NCBI GenBank assembly: GCA_016721185.1
Contig: JADKIP010000014.1
Span: 248,001 to 312,000, forward strand
Length of the DNA: 64,000 bases
Source of the DNA: Candidatus Dechloromonas phosphorivorans
Lineage (GTDB): Bacteria; Pseudomonadota; Gammaproteobacteria; Burkholderiales; Rhodocyclaceae
Reading direction: 5' to 3'
Below, piece after piece: positions 8,245 to 17,892 of the stretch. The first letter of the stretch is position 1, and every line of letters starts with the position of its first letter. Made by a program: the position numbers and the translations under genes. The notes beneath the pieces were generated by a model. That model had not been told where the DNA came from and did no database searches. It saw only the letters and a list, made by a program, of their open reading frames with translations.

Positions 8245-8703
8245 ATGCAGAATATTCCTTTACGTTTGATGCTTTGTGCTGTGCTCGTTGTGTCAGCTGA
8301 GGTCGCTTCGGCGTCAGCTGATGACTGGGTGGCGCAGATCAAGGTATCCCACGGCGTCGTCGCCATTCAGCGCGACAATCGCAGTTTGCCTGGTGAGATC
8401 GGCAAGCGTCTGAAGGAGAACGACATCATTGTCACCAATGCCGATAGTTCGGTCGGCATGACCTTCAATGACAATTCAATGCTCTCGCTGGGGGCCAACA
8501 GTGAAGTCGTTCTCAGGCGCTATTCCTACGATCCGACCACCTACATCGGGGCCTTTGATGCGGTGGTCAAAAGGGGCAGCGTTTCAGTCACGACGGGCAA
8601 TATCGTCAGTCAATCCGCCGACGCAATGCGTTTGTCGACGCCAGACGCCGAATTGCAGGCCGGCAAGCCCGGTTCCTATGCAATCAGCGTGGAAGGGAGA
8701 TAA
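8245..8703 (+). CDS. Secreted FecR-domain protein
   Basis: 152 residues from the ATG at 8245, chosen because GGAGAGGAG sits just upstream and the protein then begins with a clean signal peptide (MQNIPLRLMLCAVLVVSAEVASASA). The mature part is a FecR-like beta domain (VSHGVVAIQRDNRSLPGEIG, NDIIVTNADSSVGMTF, DNSMLSLGANSEVVL). Unlike FecR sigma regulators it has no cytoplasmic N-terminal region or membrane anchor, so it should be a free periplasmic protein. It lies 38 bases after the STAND gene and 2 bases before the OmpA gene. The domain often serves as a ligand- or partner-binding module. Here a role as periplasmic partner of the WD40 propellers is inference. Confidence 0.8.
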   Translation: MQNIPLRLMLCAVLVVSAEVASASADDWVAQIKVSHGVVAIQRDNRSLPGEIGKRLKENDIIVTNADSSVGMTFNDNSMLSLGANSEVVLRRYSYDPTTYIGAFDAVVKRGSVSVTTGNIVSQSADAMRLSTPDAELQAGKPGSYAISVEGR

Positions 8704-8705
8704 GC

Positions 8706-9287
8706 ATGAAACAGATATTACTGCTGCTCAGCGCACTGTTCGTCATCGGTTGCGCACAGGAACGTTATGTCGTGATACCGGATGAATCCGGGCAAAGCGG
8801 CAGTCTTTTGGTCAAGCCCCGGGGAAAAGAGTCAGTCGCACTCGATCGTCCTTATGCCTTGTCAACGTCCGGATTCTGGGGCATCGGGAAGCGTTCGGCC
8901 GAGGTCCAGGAGGTCAAGGAAATCTGGCGCGGCCCGCTGGATGCACATCCAATCGCCGTGAAAAAATTTACGGTTTATTTCCTCGAAGGCACCAACGATT
9001 TGACGCCGGAATCGACCAAAACACTGGAGGCAGTATTCGAAGAAATCCGCAAGCGGACAGTTGCCGATGTGGTCGTGATCGGGCACACGGATACCGTCGG
9101 CGCAGGTGAATTGAACGATCGCCTCGCCGAAACGCGGGCAAAAACCATGCAGGCAGAACTGGTGCGCCTTGGCATTGATCCCGAGTCGATCAAGGCAAGT
9201 GGCCGTGGCGAGCGCGACCTGAAAGTGCAAACCCCGGACGAAGTCAACGAACCGCTCAATCGGCGGGTTGAAATTCAAGTGCGCTGA
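8706..9287 (+). CDS. OmpA-family peptidoglycan-binding lipoprotein
   Basis: 193 residues. The N-terminus is a lipoprotein signal with lipobox FVIGC, Cys16 being the lipidated residue. Residues about 95-193 form an OmpA C-terminal domain: FTVYFLEGTNDLTPES, VVVIGHTDTVGAGELND, RLAETRAKTMQAELVRLGI and NRRVEIQVR, containing the usual Asp and Arg of the peptidoglycan-contact loop. It is probably anchored in the outer membrane and holds the wall. It is the last gene of the four-gene operon, two bases after the FecR gene, and is followed by a terminator at 9300-9326. Confidence 0.85.
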   Translation: MKQILLLLSALFVIGCAQERYVVIPDESGQSGSLLVKPRGKESVALDRPYALSTSGFWGIGKRSAEVQEVKEIWRGPLDAHPIAVKKFTVYFLEGTNDLTPESTKTLEAVFEEIRKRTVADVVVIGHTDTVGAGELNDRLAETRAKTMQAELVRLGIDPESIKASGRGERDLKVQTPDEVNEPLNRRVEIQVR

Positions 9288-9299
9288 GCCGTGGAAATA

Positions 9300-9326
9300 C
9301 CATTGGGCCTCGCTGGGGCCCAATGG
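9300..9326 (+). terminator. Terminator closing the TIR-STAND operon
   Basis: CCATTGGGCC (9300-9309) pairs perfectly with GGCCCAATGG (9317-9326), followed by a T-rich TGTTCTT. The remaining bases to 9473 show no gene. Confidence 0.65.
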
Positions 9327-9514
9327 TGTTCTTGGGTTTACCGCCCAGCCGTGCCCGTTTGGTGGGGGCGGGATGTTGCGGCACCCGTTTCATCTTTCCG
9401 GAAATTAGTGATTTTTCAGGGTTGACCGCAACCATTCTTTTGCAACAAGGCTCCTGAGCGGCAGTTTACTCAGGTAATCGGTAAGCCCCCGGCAAACTCA
9501 GGTTGCTTTCTGAT

Positions 9515-11050
9515 TCAGGCTGAAATCTCGGGCAGCCAGCGATGTGGCAGCAATTCGCCAATCCGACTGTTAGGCTGAGTCGGCAAGCGAGACAGGATGT
9601 CCTTCAGATAGAGGAAGGGATCGTGCCCATTGAGTTTGGCGGACTGGATCAAGCTCATGATGGCGGCCGCCCGTTTGCCGGCACGCAGGCTGCCGGCGAA
9701 TAGCCAGTTCTTCCGGCCCGTCGCAATGGGCCGGATGCGGTTCTCGATCCAGTTGTTGTCGATCGGCACCTGAGCGTCACCGATGTAATGGGCGAGCGCC
9801 GTCCAGCGTTTGAGGCTGTAATCAATCGCTTTGGCCGTCGAGGATCCATTTGGCACCTGCAATCGGTGCCGGGTCAGCCAGTCATGGAACTCGTCGAGAA
9901 TCGGTTTGGCCTGTTCCTGGCGTATTCGTCGCCGTTCGTCCGGCTCCAGGTCGGCAACCTCCCGCTCAACCTGATAGAGCCTCTGGATATAGACCAGCGC
10001 CTGTTGGGCAATCTGGCTCTGGTTGTTGGCATGCAGGTCGAAGAATTTCCGGCGCGCATGGGCCATGCAGCCGGCTTCGGTCACGCCGTCAGCGATCAGC
10101 GCCTTGTAGCCCGAGTAATCGTCGCAGACCAGCGTGCCGCGCCAGTCGCCAAGGAATTCCCGGGCATGTTTGCCCGCCCGACTTTCGGCAAAGTCATAGA
10201 TCACCGCCTTGACCGGCTCGAAGGCGCCGATGCTGTAGGACCAGAGATAAGCCCGATGGGTCTTGCCGGCGCCGGGATCGAGCATCGCCACCGGCGTTTC
10301 GTCAGCATGCAGCACCGGGTAGGTGAGCATTTCTTCTTTCAGCGCATCGACCAGCGGTTGCAGGGTCACGCCCATCCGGCCCACCCATTCGGCCAAGGTG
10401 GATTGCGGGATCGGCAATCCGGCGCGGCCGAAGATCCCTTCCTGACGGTACAGCGGCAGATGATCAAGATACTTGGCGATCAGCACATGCGCGAGCAAGC
10501 CCGTGGTCGGGATGCCCTTGTCGATCACATGCGCCGGTACCGGCGCCTGCACCAGGGTTTCGCATTCGGTGCAGGCCCACTTGCCACGGATGTGACGTTC
10601 GACCGTAAAGGTGCCCGGGGTGTAGTCCAGCTTCTCGGCGACATCTTCACCGATACGCTCCAGCTGGCAGCCGCAAGCGCAGGTGGTCGATTCCGGTTCG
10701 TGGTGAATCTCGGTGCGCGGCAGCTCTGGCGGCAAGGGTTTGCGCTTCGCTTGTCCCTTGGGCTTGGTTTCCGAAAGCTGCGCCAACTCTTCAGTCATCG
10801 CTGCCATGTCCGCGGCGAGGGTTTCTTCAAACAGTTGGCCCTGTTCAACCGGCAGGCGCTCTGCCTTGACGCCGAAATAATGGCGTTTGTAGTACGCCAC
10901 TTCATGCGTCAGCTTGTCGATCTTGGCCTGGCGCCAGTTGAGTTCCTGATCATTGCGCGTAATGACTGCGGCCTGGCTGAGTACCAGTTCGCGCAGTTCA
11001 TCCGCAGTCAGTTGATCGAGATTGGCAGGCAGTGTCATGACCGACATCAT
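9515..11050 (-). CDS. tnpC: IS66 transposase TnpC
   Basis: 511-residue DDE transposase of the IS66 family. It has an N-terminal helical region, a zinc-binding Cys cluster (TCACGCQ, then WACTECE), and catalytic acidic residues in HADETPV, VCDDYSGYK and IENRIRPIATGRKNW. Full family length with no interruption, so probably active. It is transcribed leftwards with tnpA and tnpB upstream. Confidence 0.95.
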   Translation of the reverse strand: MMSVMTLPANLDQLTADELRELVLSQAAVITRNDQELNWRQAKIDKLTHEVAYYKRHYFGVKAERLPVEQGQLFEETLAADMAAMTEELAQLSETKPKGQAKRKPLPPELPRTEIHHEPESTTCACGCQLERIGEDVAEKLDYTPGTFTVERHIRGKWACTECETLVQAPVPAHVIDKGIPTTGLLAHVLIAKYLDHLPLYRQEGIFGRAGLPIPQSTLAEWVGRMGVTLQPLVDALKEEMLTYPVLHADETPVAMLDPGAGKTHRAYLWSYSIGAFEPVKAVIYDFAESRAGKHAREFLGDWRGTLVCDDYSGYKALIADGVTEAGCMAHARRKFFDLHANNQSQIAQQALVYIQRLYQVEREVADLEPDERRRIRQEQAKPILDEFHDWLTRHRLQVPNGSSTAKAIDYSLKRWTALAHYIGDAQVPIDNNWIENRIRPIATGRKNWLFAGSLRAGKRAAAIMSLIQSAKLNGHDPFLYLKDILSRLPTQPNSRIGELLPHRWLPEISA

Positions 11051-11100
11051 GCCGGTCCAACCACTTCCCCGCTATCGTGGACTTCCCCAATGGTGGACAG

Positions 11101-11430
11101 TCACAGAACCCGGATTACGCCGCCATCGGCCAGCCGTTCCCACGGCAAACCGAGAATCAACGCAGCGAATTGCCCTCGGGTGAGCGCTACGCTGCCATCG
11201 CCCGGCCGGAGTTGAAACCGCCCTTGATTCAGACGACGGTTTGCCAGCCAGATACCGTGGCCATCATGCACCAGTACCTTCAGGCGGTTACCGCGTTGGT
11301 TGGCAAAGAGGTAGGCATGGTGCGGCTTCGCTTCGCCAAATATCCTGACGACCTGCGACAGGATCGTTTCCGTTCCGGCCCGCATATCGAGTGGCCGAGT
11401 CGAGAGCCACAAGGCATCGACCCGGATCAT
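11101..11430 (-). CDS. tnpB: IS66 accessory protein TnpB (Orf2)
   Basis: 109 residues, typical TnpB: MIRVDALWLSTRPLDMRAG, then HHAYLFANQRGNRLKVLVHD. The start at 11430 is preferred over the longer frame because it matches the family N-terminus and forms an ATGA overlap with the end of tnpA, the usual coupling in IS66 elements. Confidence 0.92.
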   Translation of the reverse strand: MIRVDALWLSTRPLDMRAGTETILSQVVRIFGEAKPHHAYLFANQRGNRLKVLVHDGHGIWLANRRLNQGRFQLRPGDGSVALTRGQFAALILGLPWERLADGGVIRVL

Positions 11431-11783
11431 CGCAGCCAGTCGCGCAACCAGGCAGCACAATCGCCCGATGCCTGTACCGGCCAGTCAACCTTGATTGCCG
11501 CATTGCCACGTCGAATTTCTATCCGGATGTCGCGCGATGCTGGTGCCGCGGGAGCAAGCGGCAGTTGCACAAACTCGGGCTGCGTCGCCGACATCAACAT
11601 GCGCCGCTTCGGCGCTTCGATACCGCGCTCACGCATCCACCGGCGGACTTGATTGGCGTTAACGCCATTTGCCATCGCAATGCCGGCGACCGAGGCGCCC
11701 GGCTCGCAACACGCCTCAATCACCGCCTGCTTGAATTCCTCCGGGTGATGCCGCTTGCGCCGACTTGGCTTCTGGATTTCCAT
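11427..11783 (-). CDS. tnpA: IS66 accessory protein TnpA (Orf1)
   Basis: 118 residues. The N-terminal helix-turn-helix resembles the IS3/IS66 Orf1 type (HHPEEFKQAVIEACCEPGAS, then VNANQVRRWMRERG). It is the first gene of the IS66 element, about 85 bases inside the right end, and overlaps tnpB by four bases. Confidence 0.9.
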   Translation of the reverse strand: MEIQKPSRRKRHHPEEFKQAVIEACCEPGASVAGIAMANGVNANQVRRWMRERGIEAPKRRMLMSATQPEFVQLPLAPAAPASRDIRIEIRRGNAAIKVDWPVQASGDCAAWLRDWLR

Positions 11784-11915
11784 CGAGAGTGTCCACCATG
11801 GTTTTTAAGGGGACACAATCTTCGCGGTCTAACGCGTGAATTTATAGATGGGTTTGCCGGGTGCTTACAGTAATCGGGCGCTTTAAACAAGCCCCGTTTT
11901 TTGATGGCTGAAAAC

Positions 11916-13336
11916 TCAGATCTTGTAGATGCCACCCAAAGCCAGGTGCAGATTGACTCGTTGAATCAGGCGCTCGTTCTGCAGTCGCAGCAAACTCATT
12001 TTGCTGCTCGCCAGACTGATTTGTTGTTGCTGCAACTGATACATGTTGCCTTTGCCCACTTTGACCTGAACCCGCTGCAGTTCGACGATCGTCTGCTGAT
12101 CGGCCAGTTGCGCATTGAGCAGACTGTAGCGGTCAGCCAGCATTTGGTCCGCGTACAGGCCGCCCTCAATCTCATTCAGGGCGTTCAGCATGGTTTTGGC
12201 GTATTGCACCGTTGCTTCCTGTTGTTGCGCCGTTTTTACCTCGACTTGAGCCTCAAGTGCGCCGCCGGTGAACAGTGGGGCAAGCACACGTCCGGTGATT
12301 CCCCATATCGGGTTTTGGAGGTCTTTTTGCAGCACCAGCAAATTGTTGTCCACGACACCCAGGCCAGCCATGAGTGAAATGGATGGCAATTTGGCTTTCT
12401 TGGCGACTTCAACATTGTAAAAAGCGGCACGGAAGCGACTTTCCGCCGCTTTTAGATCGGGCCGACGTTCAGCCAGATCCGAAGGCAGGCCGGTGGGAAT
12501 GGGGGTGATTTCGGTCGGCAGGTTACTGACAACCGCGATTTCAGCGGCAGGATAGCGGCCAACCAGGATTTCCAGCGCCCGTTTGCTGGCATTCAACGAT
12601 TGTTCGCTTTGCAGCAATTGATTGCGGCTGTTTTTTACGGCGATCTGGTTGGTCACCACGTCATGCTGAGTATCGCGCCCGACTTTTTGGCCGACTTGAA
12701 TCAGCGCCAGTTGTTTTTCCGACAGCGTCAACATTTCCTGCGCCAGCAGTATCTGGCGGTTTGCTTCGACGGCCGCCAGCCAGGCTTTGACCACCCCGGC
12801 GGCGATCGATTGGCGCGCGTACAAGGTATCCAGCTCGGCCGAAATTAATTGCTCTTTGCTCGCCGCCTGGGCGCTGCGCGTTTTGCCCCAGACGTCAATT
12901 TCCCAACTGGCGATCAAGGCCAGACCATTCATTGCCAGCGACGATGAAGGGATTGCCGAATCGCCGGCTTGCATGCCCACGCCCAAAGCCGGTACCAGAG
13001 AGGCACCTGCTGCCTTCACGGCTATTCGTGACTGCTCGACACGGGTGGCAGCCAGCCGTAAATCAGGGTTATTGGCTTGCCCTCGCGAATCAGGGCGGCG
13101 AGCTCCTCGGGTAATTCAAATCCCAGAGTCTCGGCATCAAACTCACCGGGCGTTTTGGCGAATTTCCAGACGGCAGGCAGTGCTGTCTCGGCCAAAGCCT
13201 GTTGGGTCAGCTCGGTTCGGTCGGGCGGGTTGAGGATGGCGCAGCCCGGCAGGGTGAAAAGAAGCGTGGAAAATAGCGTGGAAACTGCCGCCACGGAGAT
13301 GCGCCGGCGTCGTACTGGATGCATTTCAAAGGGCAT
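11916..13336 (-). pseudogene. NodT-family outer-membrane efflux lipoprotein, frameshifted
   Basis: This is the TolC-like outer-membrane factor of an RND/MFS-type efflux pump. The 5' part (from 13336) encodes an N-terminus with lipobox TLPGC and runs through LPEELAALIREG, then goes out of frame. The correct frame resumes at once (QANNPDLRLAATRVEQSR) and continues as the 13019-11916 frame to the family C-terminus. One base is missing near 13079-13081, in a short G run on the coding strand. With it restored the protein would be about 473 residues, normal for the family. Third gene of the DUF3302/HlyD operon. It may be a real knock-out or a consensus error. Confidence 0.85.
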
Positions 13337-13347
13337 TGTCGATCGCC

Positions 13348-14499
13348 TTAGTGCAGTTTCAGCACGAGATAATTAAGTTTCGACTGAGCGCGAATCATCA
13401 CCATGCGCAGCAGATGAAGCGCCGCCAGTTTTTCGGTATAGATCGCCGCGCCACCGCGGGCGCCCATCGGGATAAATTGCTTCTCTTCGTCCTCTGCATA
13501 CTCCACTTTCAGGCGAGCTGCATATTTTTGCGGCAAGGGGGCGGGAAGATGTTCGGATGGCGCATTGCCGACTGATCCACTTTGCATGACTTGCCCTTGG
13601 GCATTGGCCCAGAGAACGGCGTCGACTTTGGCATGGACGAGATCACCGGGCAAACTCAGAAACGCGATTTCTGCCTTGTCTCCCGGTTGTACGTAGCGCA
13701 ATTCATTCTGGTTGAAAAATGCAAAAAGCTGCTGCTCATGTTCAATAAAGCTCATCGCCGGACGGAAGGGCATGGCGACGAGGTAATTGCCAGCGCGAAC
13801 CGCCACGTTGGCGACATAGCCGTCCGTTGGGGCGCGAATGACCGTCGATTCCAGATCGTATTTTGCGGCTTCAAGCTGAGCCTTGATCTGGGCGACGCTG
13901 GCGATATCGGTACCGACGACACCTTCAAGCTTGGTCTGCGCCTTGGTGACAGCCGTTTTGGCGGCGGACAGTGCAGACTCGGCCTTTTTTACTTCGGTCA
14001 CAAAATTCTCGACATCAAATTGATTTCCGGCGCCAGCCTGTGCCAGTTCCTGCGCTTCGGCCCGGCGTTTTTTCATCAAGTCCAGATGCGCCTGGGCGGC
14101 TTCGACGTTGCTTTTGGCGCTATCGGCATCTTGCCAGAGTGTTTTTGCTGAAGCAGTGGCATCAGCCAGCTTGGCTTCCATCTCCAGGACTTTTATGCGG
14201 TAAGGCCGATCGTCAATTTCCAGCAAAATATCGCCTTTTTTCAGCATCTGGTTGCCTTCAATGGCCACCTTGGTCACCGTGCCGGCGACGCGTGGCACCA
14301 CTTCAACCACAAAATTGATCGCCCGCACATCGCTGGATGAGGGGGTCACCACGTTGATCGTGAAAATGATGGTGGCGCCCAAAGCGATGGCGCCGGCGAC
14401 TGCGCCAACCTGTGTCTTGATATTCCAGGGGATGACTTTGAGCTTGATGCAGAGCAGCCAGACCAGTGCGGCATAACCGCCGATAATCAGTTCAAGCAT
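13348..14499 (-). CDS. HlyD/EmrA-type membrane fusion protein (YiaV-like)
   Basis: 383 residues. Two hydrophobic segments occur near the N-terminus (residues 1-20 and 33-50), followed by a lipoyl/barrel-sandwich half (VPRVAGTVTKVAIEGNQMLK), a long coiled-coil hairpin (about residues 100-210), the second half (VIRAPTDGYVANVAVRAGNY) and a beta-barrel domain. It is the periplasmic adaptor between an inner-membrane partner and the NodT outer-membrane factor. The start overlaps the DUF3302 gene by 8 bases, the same pair as E. coli yiaW-yiaV. No inner-membrane pump gene is visible here. Confidence 0.85.
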   Translation of the reverse strand: MLELIIGGYAALVWLLCIKLKVIPWNIKTQVGAVAGAIALGATIIFTINVVTPSSSDVRAINFVVEVVPRVAGTVTKVAIEGNQMLKKGDILLEIDDRPYRIKVLEMEAKLADATASAKTLWQDADSAKSNVEAAQAHLDLMKKRRAEAQELAQAGAGNQFDVENFVTEVKKAESALSAAKTAVTKAQTKLEGVVGTDIASVAQIKAQLEAAKYDLESTVIRAPTDGYVANVAVRAGNYLVAMPFRPAMSFIEHEQQLFAFFNQNELRYVQPGDKAEIAFLSLPGDLVHAKVDAVLWANAQGQVMQSGSVGNAPSEHLPAPLPQKYAARLKVEYAEDEEKQFIPMGARGGAAIYTEKLAALHLLRMVMIRAQSKLNYLVLKLH

Positions 14500-15037
14500 T
14501 TTTTTGCTCCTCGGTGACCGTCTGTGGTGCTGCGGCTTGCCCTTGTTTGGAGAGAATCAGCGCGCGCTTTTTACTCAGGCCATCGATCTTTTCTTTCAAC
14601 AGCAGCATTTCATCATCAACGATAGCCAGGTCCATTGGTTTGTTGGCATGTTCGCCGTCCGGCTTGAGAAAATAGTCATCATGCTTGTCAGTGCCATAAG
14701 CCAGTTTGTAGCCCACCGGTTTGGTAAAGGCCCAGAGCCAGGCGATGGGCCAGAGCAGGCCACCGAAGGCCAGTGATAACAAGCAGAGAACCTGAATAGC
14801 GTGTTTTTGCGGATGATGATGTTTCTCGGCAAACACTTCGGGAAGAACGTGTAATTTCCAGAACAGAAACAGCCCGCCGATCGGCAGGCCGATAACGATC
14901 ACCCAGACCATTACATCCGCAATTTTTTCTTCCATGCCGGCCATTGCCCAGGCGGATGAGGGCAGGGATGCGGCTAGCGAGGTGGCGGCGGTGAGAAGCG
15001 CAGTTTTAAGCAACGGCCTGGTGGGTTTGTTTGTCAT
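14492..15037 (-). CDS. DUF3302 inner-membrane protein (YiaW-like)
   Basis: 181 residues. It starts with a signal-like segment ending near SSAWA, then two membrane helices (VMVWVIVIGLPIGGLFLFW and IQVLCLLSLAFGGLLWPIAW) and a charged C-terminal tail (DDEMLLLKEKIDGLSKKRA) that may form a coiled coil. The family is found beside HlyD adaptors, as here, and is of unknown function. First gene of the leftward efflux operon. Confidence 0.8.
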   Translation of the reverse strand: MTNKPTRPLLKTALLTAATSLAASLPSSAWAMAGMEEKIADVMVWVIVIGLPIGGLFLFWKLHVLPEVFAEKHHHPQKHAIQVLCLLSLAFGGLLWPIAWLWAFTKPVGYKLAYGTDKHDDYFLKPDGEHANKPMDLAIVDDEMLLLKEKIDGLSKKRALILSKQGQAAAPQTVTEEQKNA

Positions 15038-15225
15038 ATAAGTGAGCTCCTGAACGGACGGCTAGTACGAAATCATAGCAATAAAACTGATCGTATCAAG
15101 GCCGCGCGAAAGGCTTGCTGAAATGGTTTTTAGTCAATAGCGGCAATCGGGTATTTCGCCAGCAAATCCTGGCGGTTCAAGTCGGCCAATAATGGCACTT
15201 CGATTTGGCGAACGGTTTGGCGTGC

Positions 15226-16046
15226 TCAGTCGGCGAATTGTGGCAGACGCTTTTCGTGCTGGGCGGCCATGCATTCCTTGAGATCCCCCGAAAGCAGCGC
15301 GGCAGCGTTCCAGTTGGCAACGTGGTTGAGGCCATCGGCTACGGAATGATCGCGGCTGTAGTTCATGACTTCGTGAGGCCGCGTATGGCTAGCGGCGATT
15401 TGGCGGCGATGGTTTGGGCCAGTTCATGCACTGCTGCGGTCAACGCTGAATTTGAGGCAAAAATCCGGTTAATCAGCCCGAGATTTTCGGCTTCGCTGGC
15501 ATCGACCTGGCGCCCGGTGTAAGCCAGTTCGCGCGTCATGCCCTGGCCGATCAGGTGCGGCAGGCGTTGCAGGGTGCCGACGTCGGCGACCATGCCGAGG
15601 TCGATTTCCTTGATCGAGAAAACCGCATCGGCCGAGGCATAGCGCATGTCGCAACAGGTGACCATGTCGAGGGCTCCGCCGACGCAGGCGCCCTGAATGG
15701 CGGCGATGACCGGCTTGTGGCAGCGTTCGATGCTGTTCAGGCAATCCTGCAGATCGATGATGAGCCTGCGCAGGGTTTCGCGGCTGCGTGCGCCGTCCGG
15801 GTGAGCGATTTTTTGCTGGATGTTGCCGAGCATGGCGAGGTCGATACCGGCGCAGAAGTTTTTGCCTTCGCCACTCAGAATGGCGACGCGGGCTTGCGGG
15901 GTGATGTCGATCCAGTCGAAGGCCTGACGAATTTCCTGCCACATGGCGTCGTTCATCGCATTCGATTTCTCCGGCCGGTTAAGGCAGAGGTCGGCGATGC
16001 CGTCGGCGAGGCTCAGATTCAGGGTGGAGAAAGTTGGCAGGTTCAT
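15226..16046 (-). pseudogene. Crotonase-family enzyme, dienoyl-CoA isomerase-like, frameshifted
   Basis: The frame from 16046 encodes a crotonase with oxyanion-hole motifs GKNFCAGIDLAMLG and IQGACVGGALDMVTCCDMR. The section EIDLGMVADVGTLQRLPHLI is typical of delta(3,5)-delta(2,4)-dienoyl-CoA isomerases (ECH1 type), which act in beta-oxidation of unsaturated fatty acids. The frame stops at 15363 after SPLAIRGLTKS. In another frame the expected C-terminus follows immediately (VMNYSRDHSVADGLNHVANW, ending KRLPQFAD) up to a stop at 15226. One base is missing near 15368. With it restored the protein would be about 273 residues, normal for the family. Confidence 0.85.
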
Positions 16047-16367
16047 CGGGGTTGCTCCGGAAAATAGTCCGTGCAGCTTACCCGGCGCCTGTTGATGCGG
16101 TGTAGAGGGTGTTGCTTAATTCTACTTTGTCAGATTGATTTCCATTTGATAACCAAAGGGTTTCGGCCTGTTTTCGGCAAGCGGATTGCATGGCCACCTC
16201 GCGAGGAATATCGGGCAATCACGACCAACGCCATGTGGTGATGCCAAGCTTGCCAGCCCCATACCTGATAGTCGGCCAAGCCGCGGGTGCCCTTGGTATC
16301 CTCGAAAGCCCGCTCGACGAAATGGCGGTCGGCCTGCATGCTGGCCACTCGGCGTAACGAGGCCTAG

Positions 16368-17892
16368 CAGCCTGTCGGACTACTGCAGTGCAAATGGGAT
16401 AATGCGTACCTGCCCACCGAAACCCGTCCGAGAAATGAGCCGCTTCCACCCCGTTGACCGCCAGACCGGCTACCTGCTTCCCCCTCGGTCGATGAATGGC
16501 TCCCGGAAGACCACCTTGCCCGGTTTATTGTTGAAGTGGTTGATCGGCTCGATGTTAGCGCCTTGGAGAAAGCCTACGCAGGTCGGGGCAACGCGGCGTA
16601 TCACCCCTCCGTGTTGCTGTCGTTGCTGGTGTATGGGTACGCCACCGGGGTGTTCTCGAGCCGGAAGCTTGAACGGGCAACCTATGACTCGGTGGCATTT
16701 CGCTTCATTGCGGCCGGCACGCACCCTGACCATGACACGCTGGCGACCTTTCGCCGACGCTTTCTCGACGAGTTGGCGGGGTTGTTCGTGCAAGTGCTGG
16801 AGATGGCTCGGGAAATGAAGCTCCTGAAGCTGGGCACCCTCAGTCTGGACGGCACCAAGGTCAAAGCGAATGCCTCCCGCCACAGCGCCCTGTCGCATGG
16901 CCACATTGAACAGTTGGAAATCCAGCTCAAAGCGGAAGTCGCGTCTTTGCTGGCGCTGGCCGAACAAGCCGACCAATCGGCGGTGCCGGACGGGATGAAT
17001 TTACCCGCGGAAATTGCTCGGCGCCAGGCACGACTGGAAGCCATGGCGGCAGCCAAGGTCAAGATCGAGGAACAAGCCAAGGCACGCTTCGAGAAAGAAC
17101 AGGCCGAGTACGAGGCCAAGCTGGCGCATCGCGAACAGAAGGCCAAGGAAAGCGGCAAGCCCGGCGGCAAGCCGCCGAAACCGCCGGTTGCCGGGCCGAA
17201 GGCGCAAGACCAGCTCAATCTGACCGATGAGCAATCCCGCATCATGCCGGTGCCCGGCGGTGGTTTTAACCAAGCGTACAACGCCCAGGCTGCGGTCGAT
17301 ACAAGCAGTATGCTGGTCGTCTCACTGACCGTCACGCAAGCCTGCAATGACAAGGAACAGGTAGTGCCGATGCTTGCGCAACTGGCCGCGCTGCCTGCCT
17401 CGCTGGGTCAGCCGAAGGAACTCCTGGCGGACACGGGTTTCTACAGCGCCAAGAACGTCGAGGCCTGTGAGGCGTGCAGCATTGACCCGTTCATTGCGGT
17501 GAAGCGGGACGAGCATCATCCGGCGCCGCAGGAACGCTTTACCGAGCCGGCCGCCTTGCCGGCTGATGCAACGCCCGCCCAGGTCATGGCGCACAAGCTG
17601 AAAACCAAGGCCGGCCGCGCGCTCTATGCGCCCTGCGCAAGCAAAACCGTCGAACCCGTGTTCGGCATCATCAAGTCCGTGCTCGGATTCCGTCAGTTCT
17701 CCTGCGCGGCCTGGAAGAAAGTCTCGGGAGAATGGACGCTGGTTTGCCTCGCGTGGAATTTGAAGCGCATGGCCGTATTGCGTCCGCAGTAGCAAAACAC
17801 GGGGAAATCGTGCGTCTTCAGGCAAAAATCAGCAAACTCCTGCCTTGCAGCCTCAATTTCTTTGACCTGGTCGGCTCAAGTCCGACAGGCTG
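16368..17892 (+). mobile_element. IS1182-family insertion sequence
   Basis: The 14-bp terminal inverted repeats CAGCCTGTCGGACT (16368 inward, and 17892 inward on the other strand) are perfect. The element is flanked by CTAG on both sides (16364-16367 and 17893-17896), a 4-bp palindromic target duplication. It is 1525 bp with one rightward transposase gene, and is nested in the IS701 remnant. Confidence 0.88.
16435..17792 (+). pseudogene. IS1182-family transposase with a 1-base frameshift
   Basis: The ATG at 16435 starts MSRFHPVDRQTGYLLPP, which then leaves the frame at the CCCCC run near 16485. The correct frame continues SVDEWLPEDHLARFIVEVVD and runs open to 17792 as a 418-codon frame. It contains DDE-type motifs of the family: SLDGTKVKANAS, LLADTGFYSAKN and KTVEPVFGIIKSVLGFRQF. 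One missing C explains the break. If that is a consensus error the element may be intact. Confidence 0.85.

Larger units (their letters stand above)
9481..11868 (-). mobile_element. IS66-family insertion sequence, complete
   Basis: Ends are GTAAGCCCCCGGCAAACTCA reading inward from 9481 and GTAAGCACCCGGCAAACCCA reading inward from 11868 on the other strand. These are imperfect inverted repeats starting with the GTAAGC of IS66 elements. Flanks show a near-perfect 8-bp target duplication (GGTAATCG at 9473-9480, AGTAATCG at 11869-11876). The element is 2388 bp and carries tnpA, tnpB and tnpC on the minus strand. All three frames are open. It separates the TIR-STAND operon from the efflux genes. 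Confidence 0.9.

Noticed and set aside
9788..11215. 475-codon open frame on the plus strand
   Set aside because: It is the antisense shadow of the IS66 transposase TnpC, which has full family motifs on the other strand.
15130..15225. In-frame coding-like stretch after the isomerase stop
   Set aside because: It continues about 31 codons in the same frame after the TGA, but has no start or recognisable family and could be chance.
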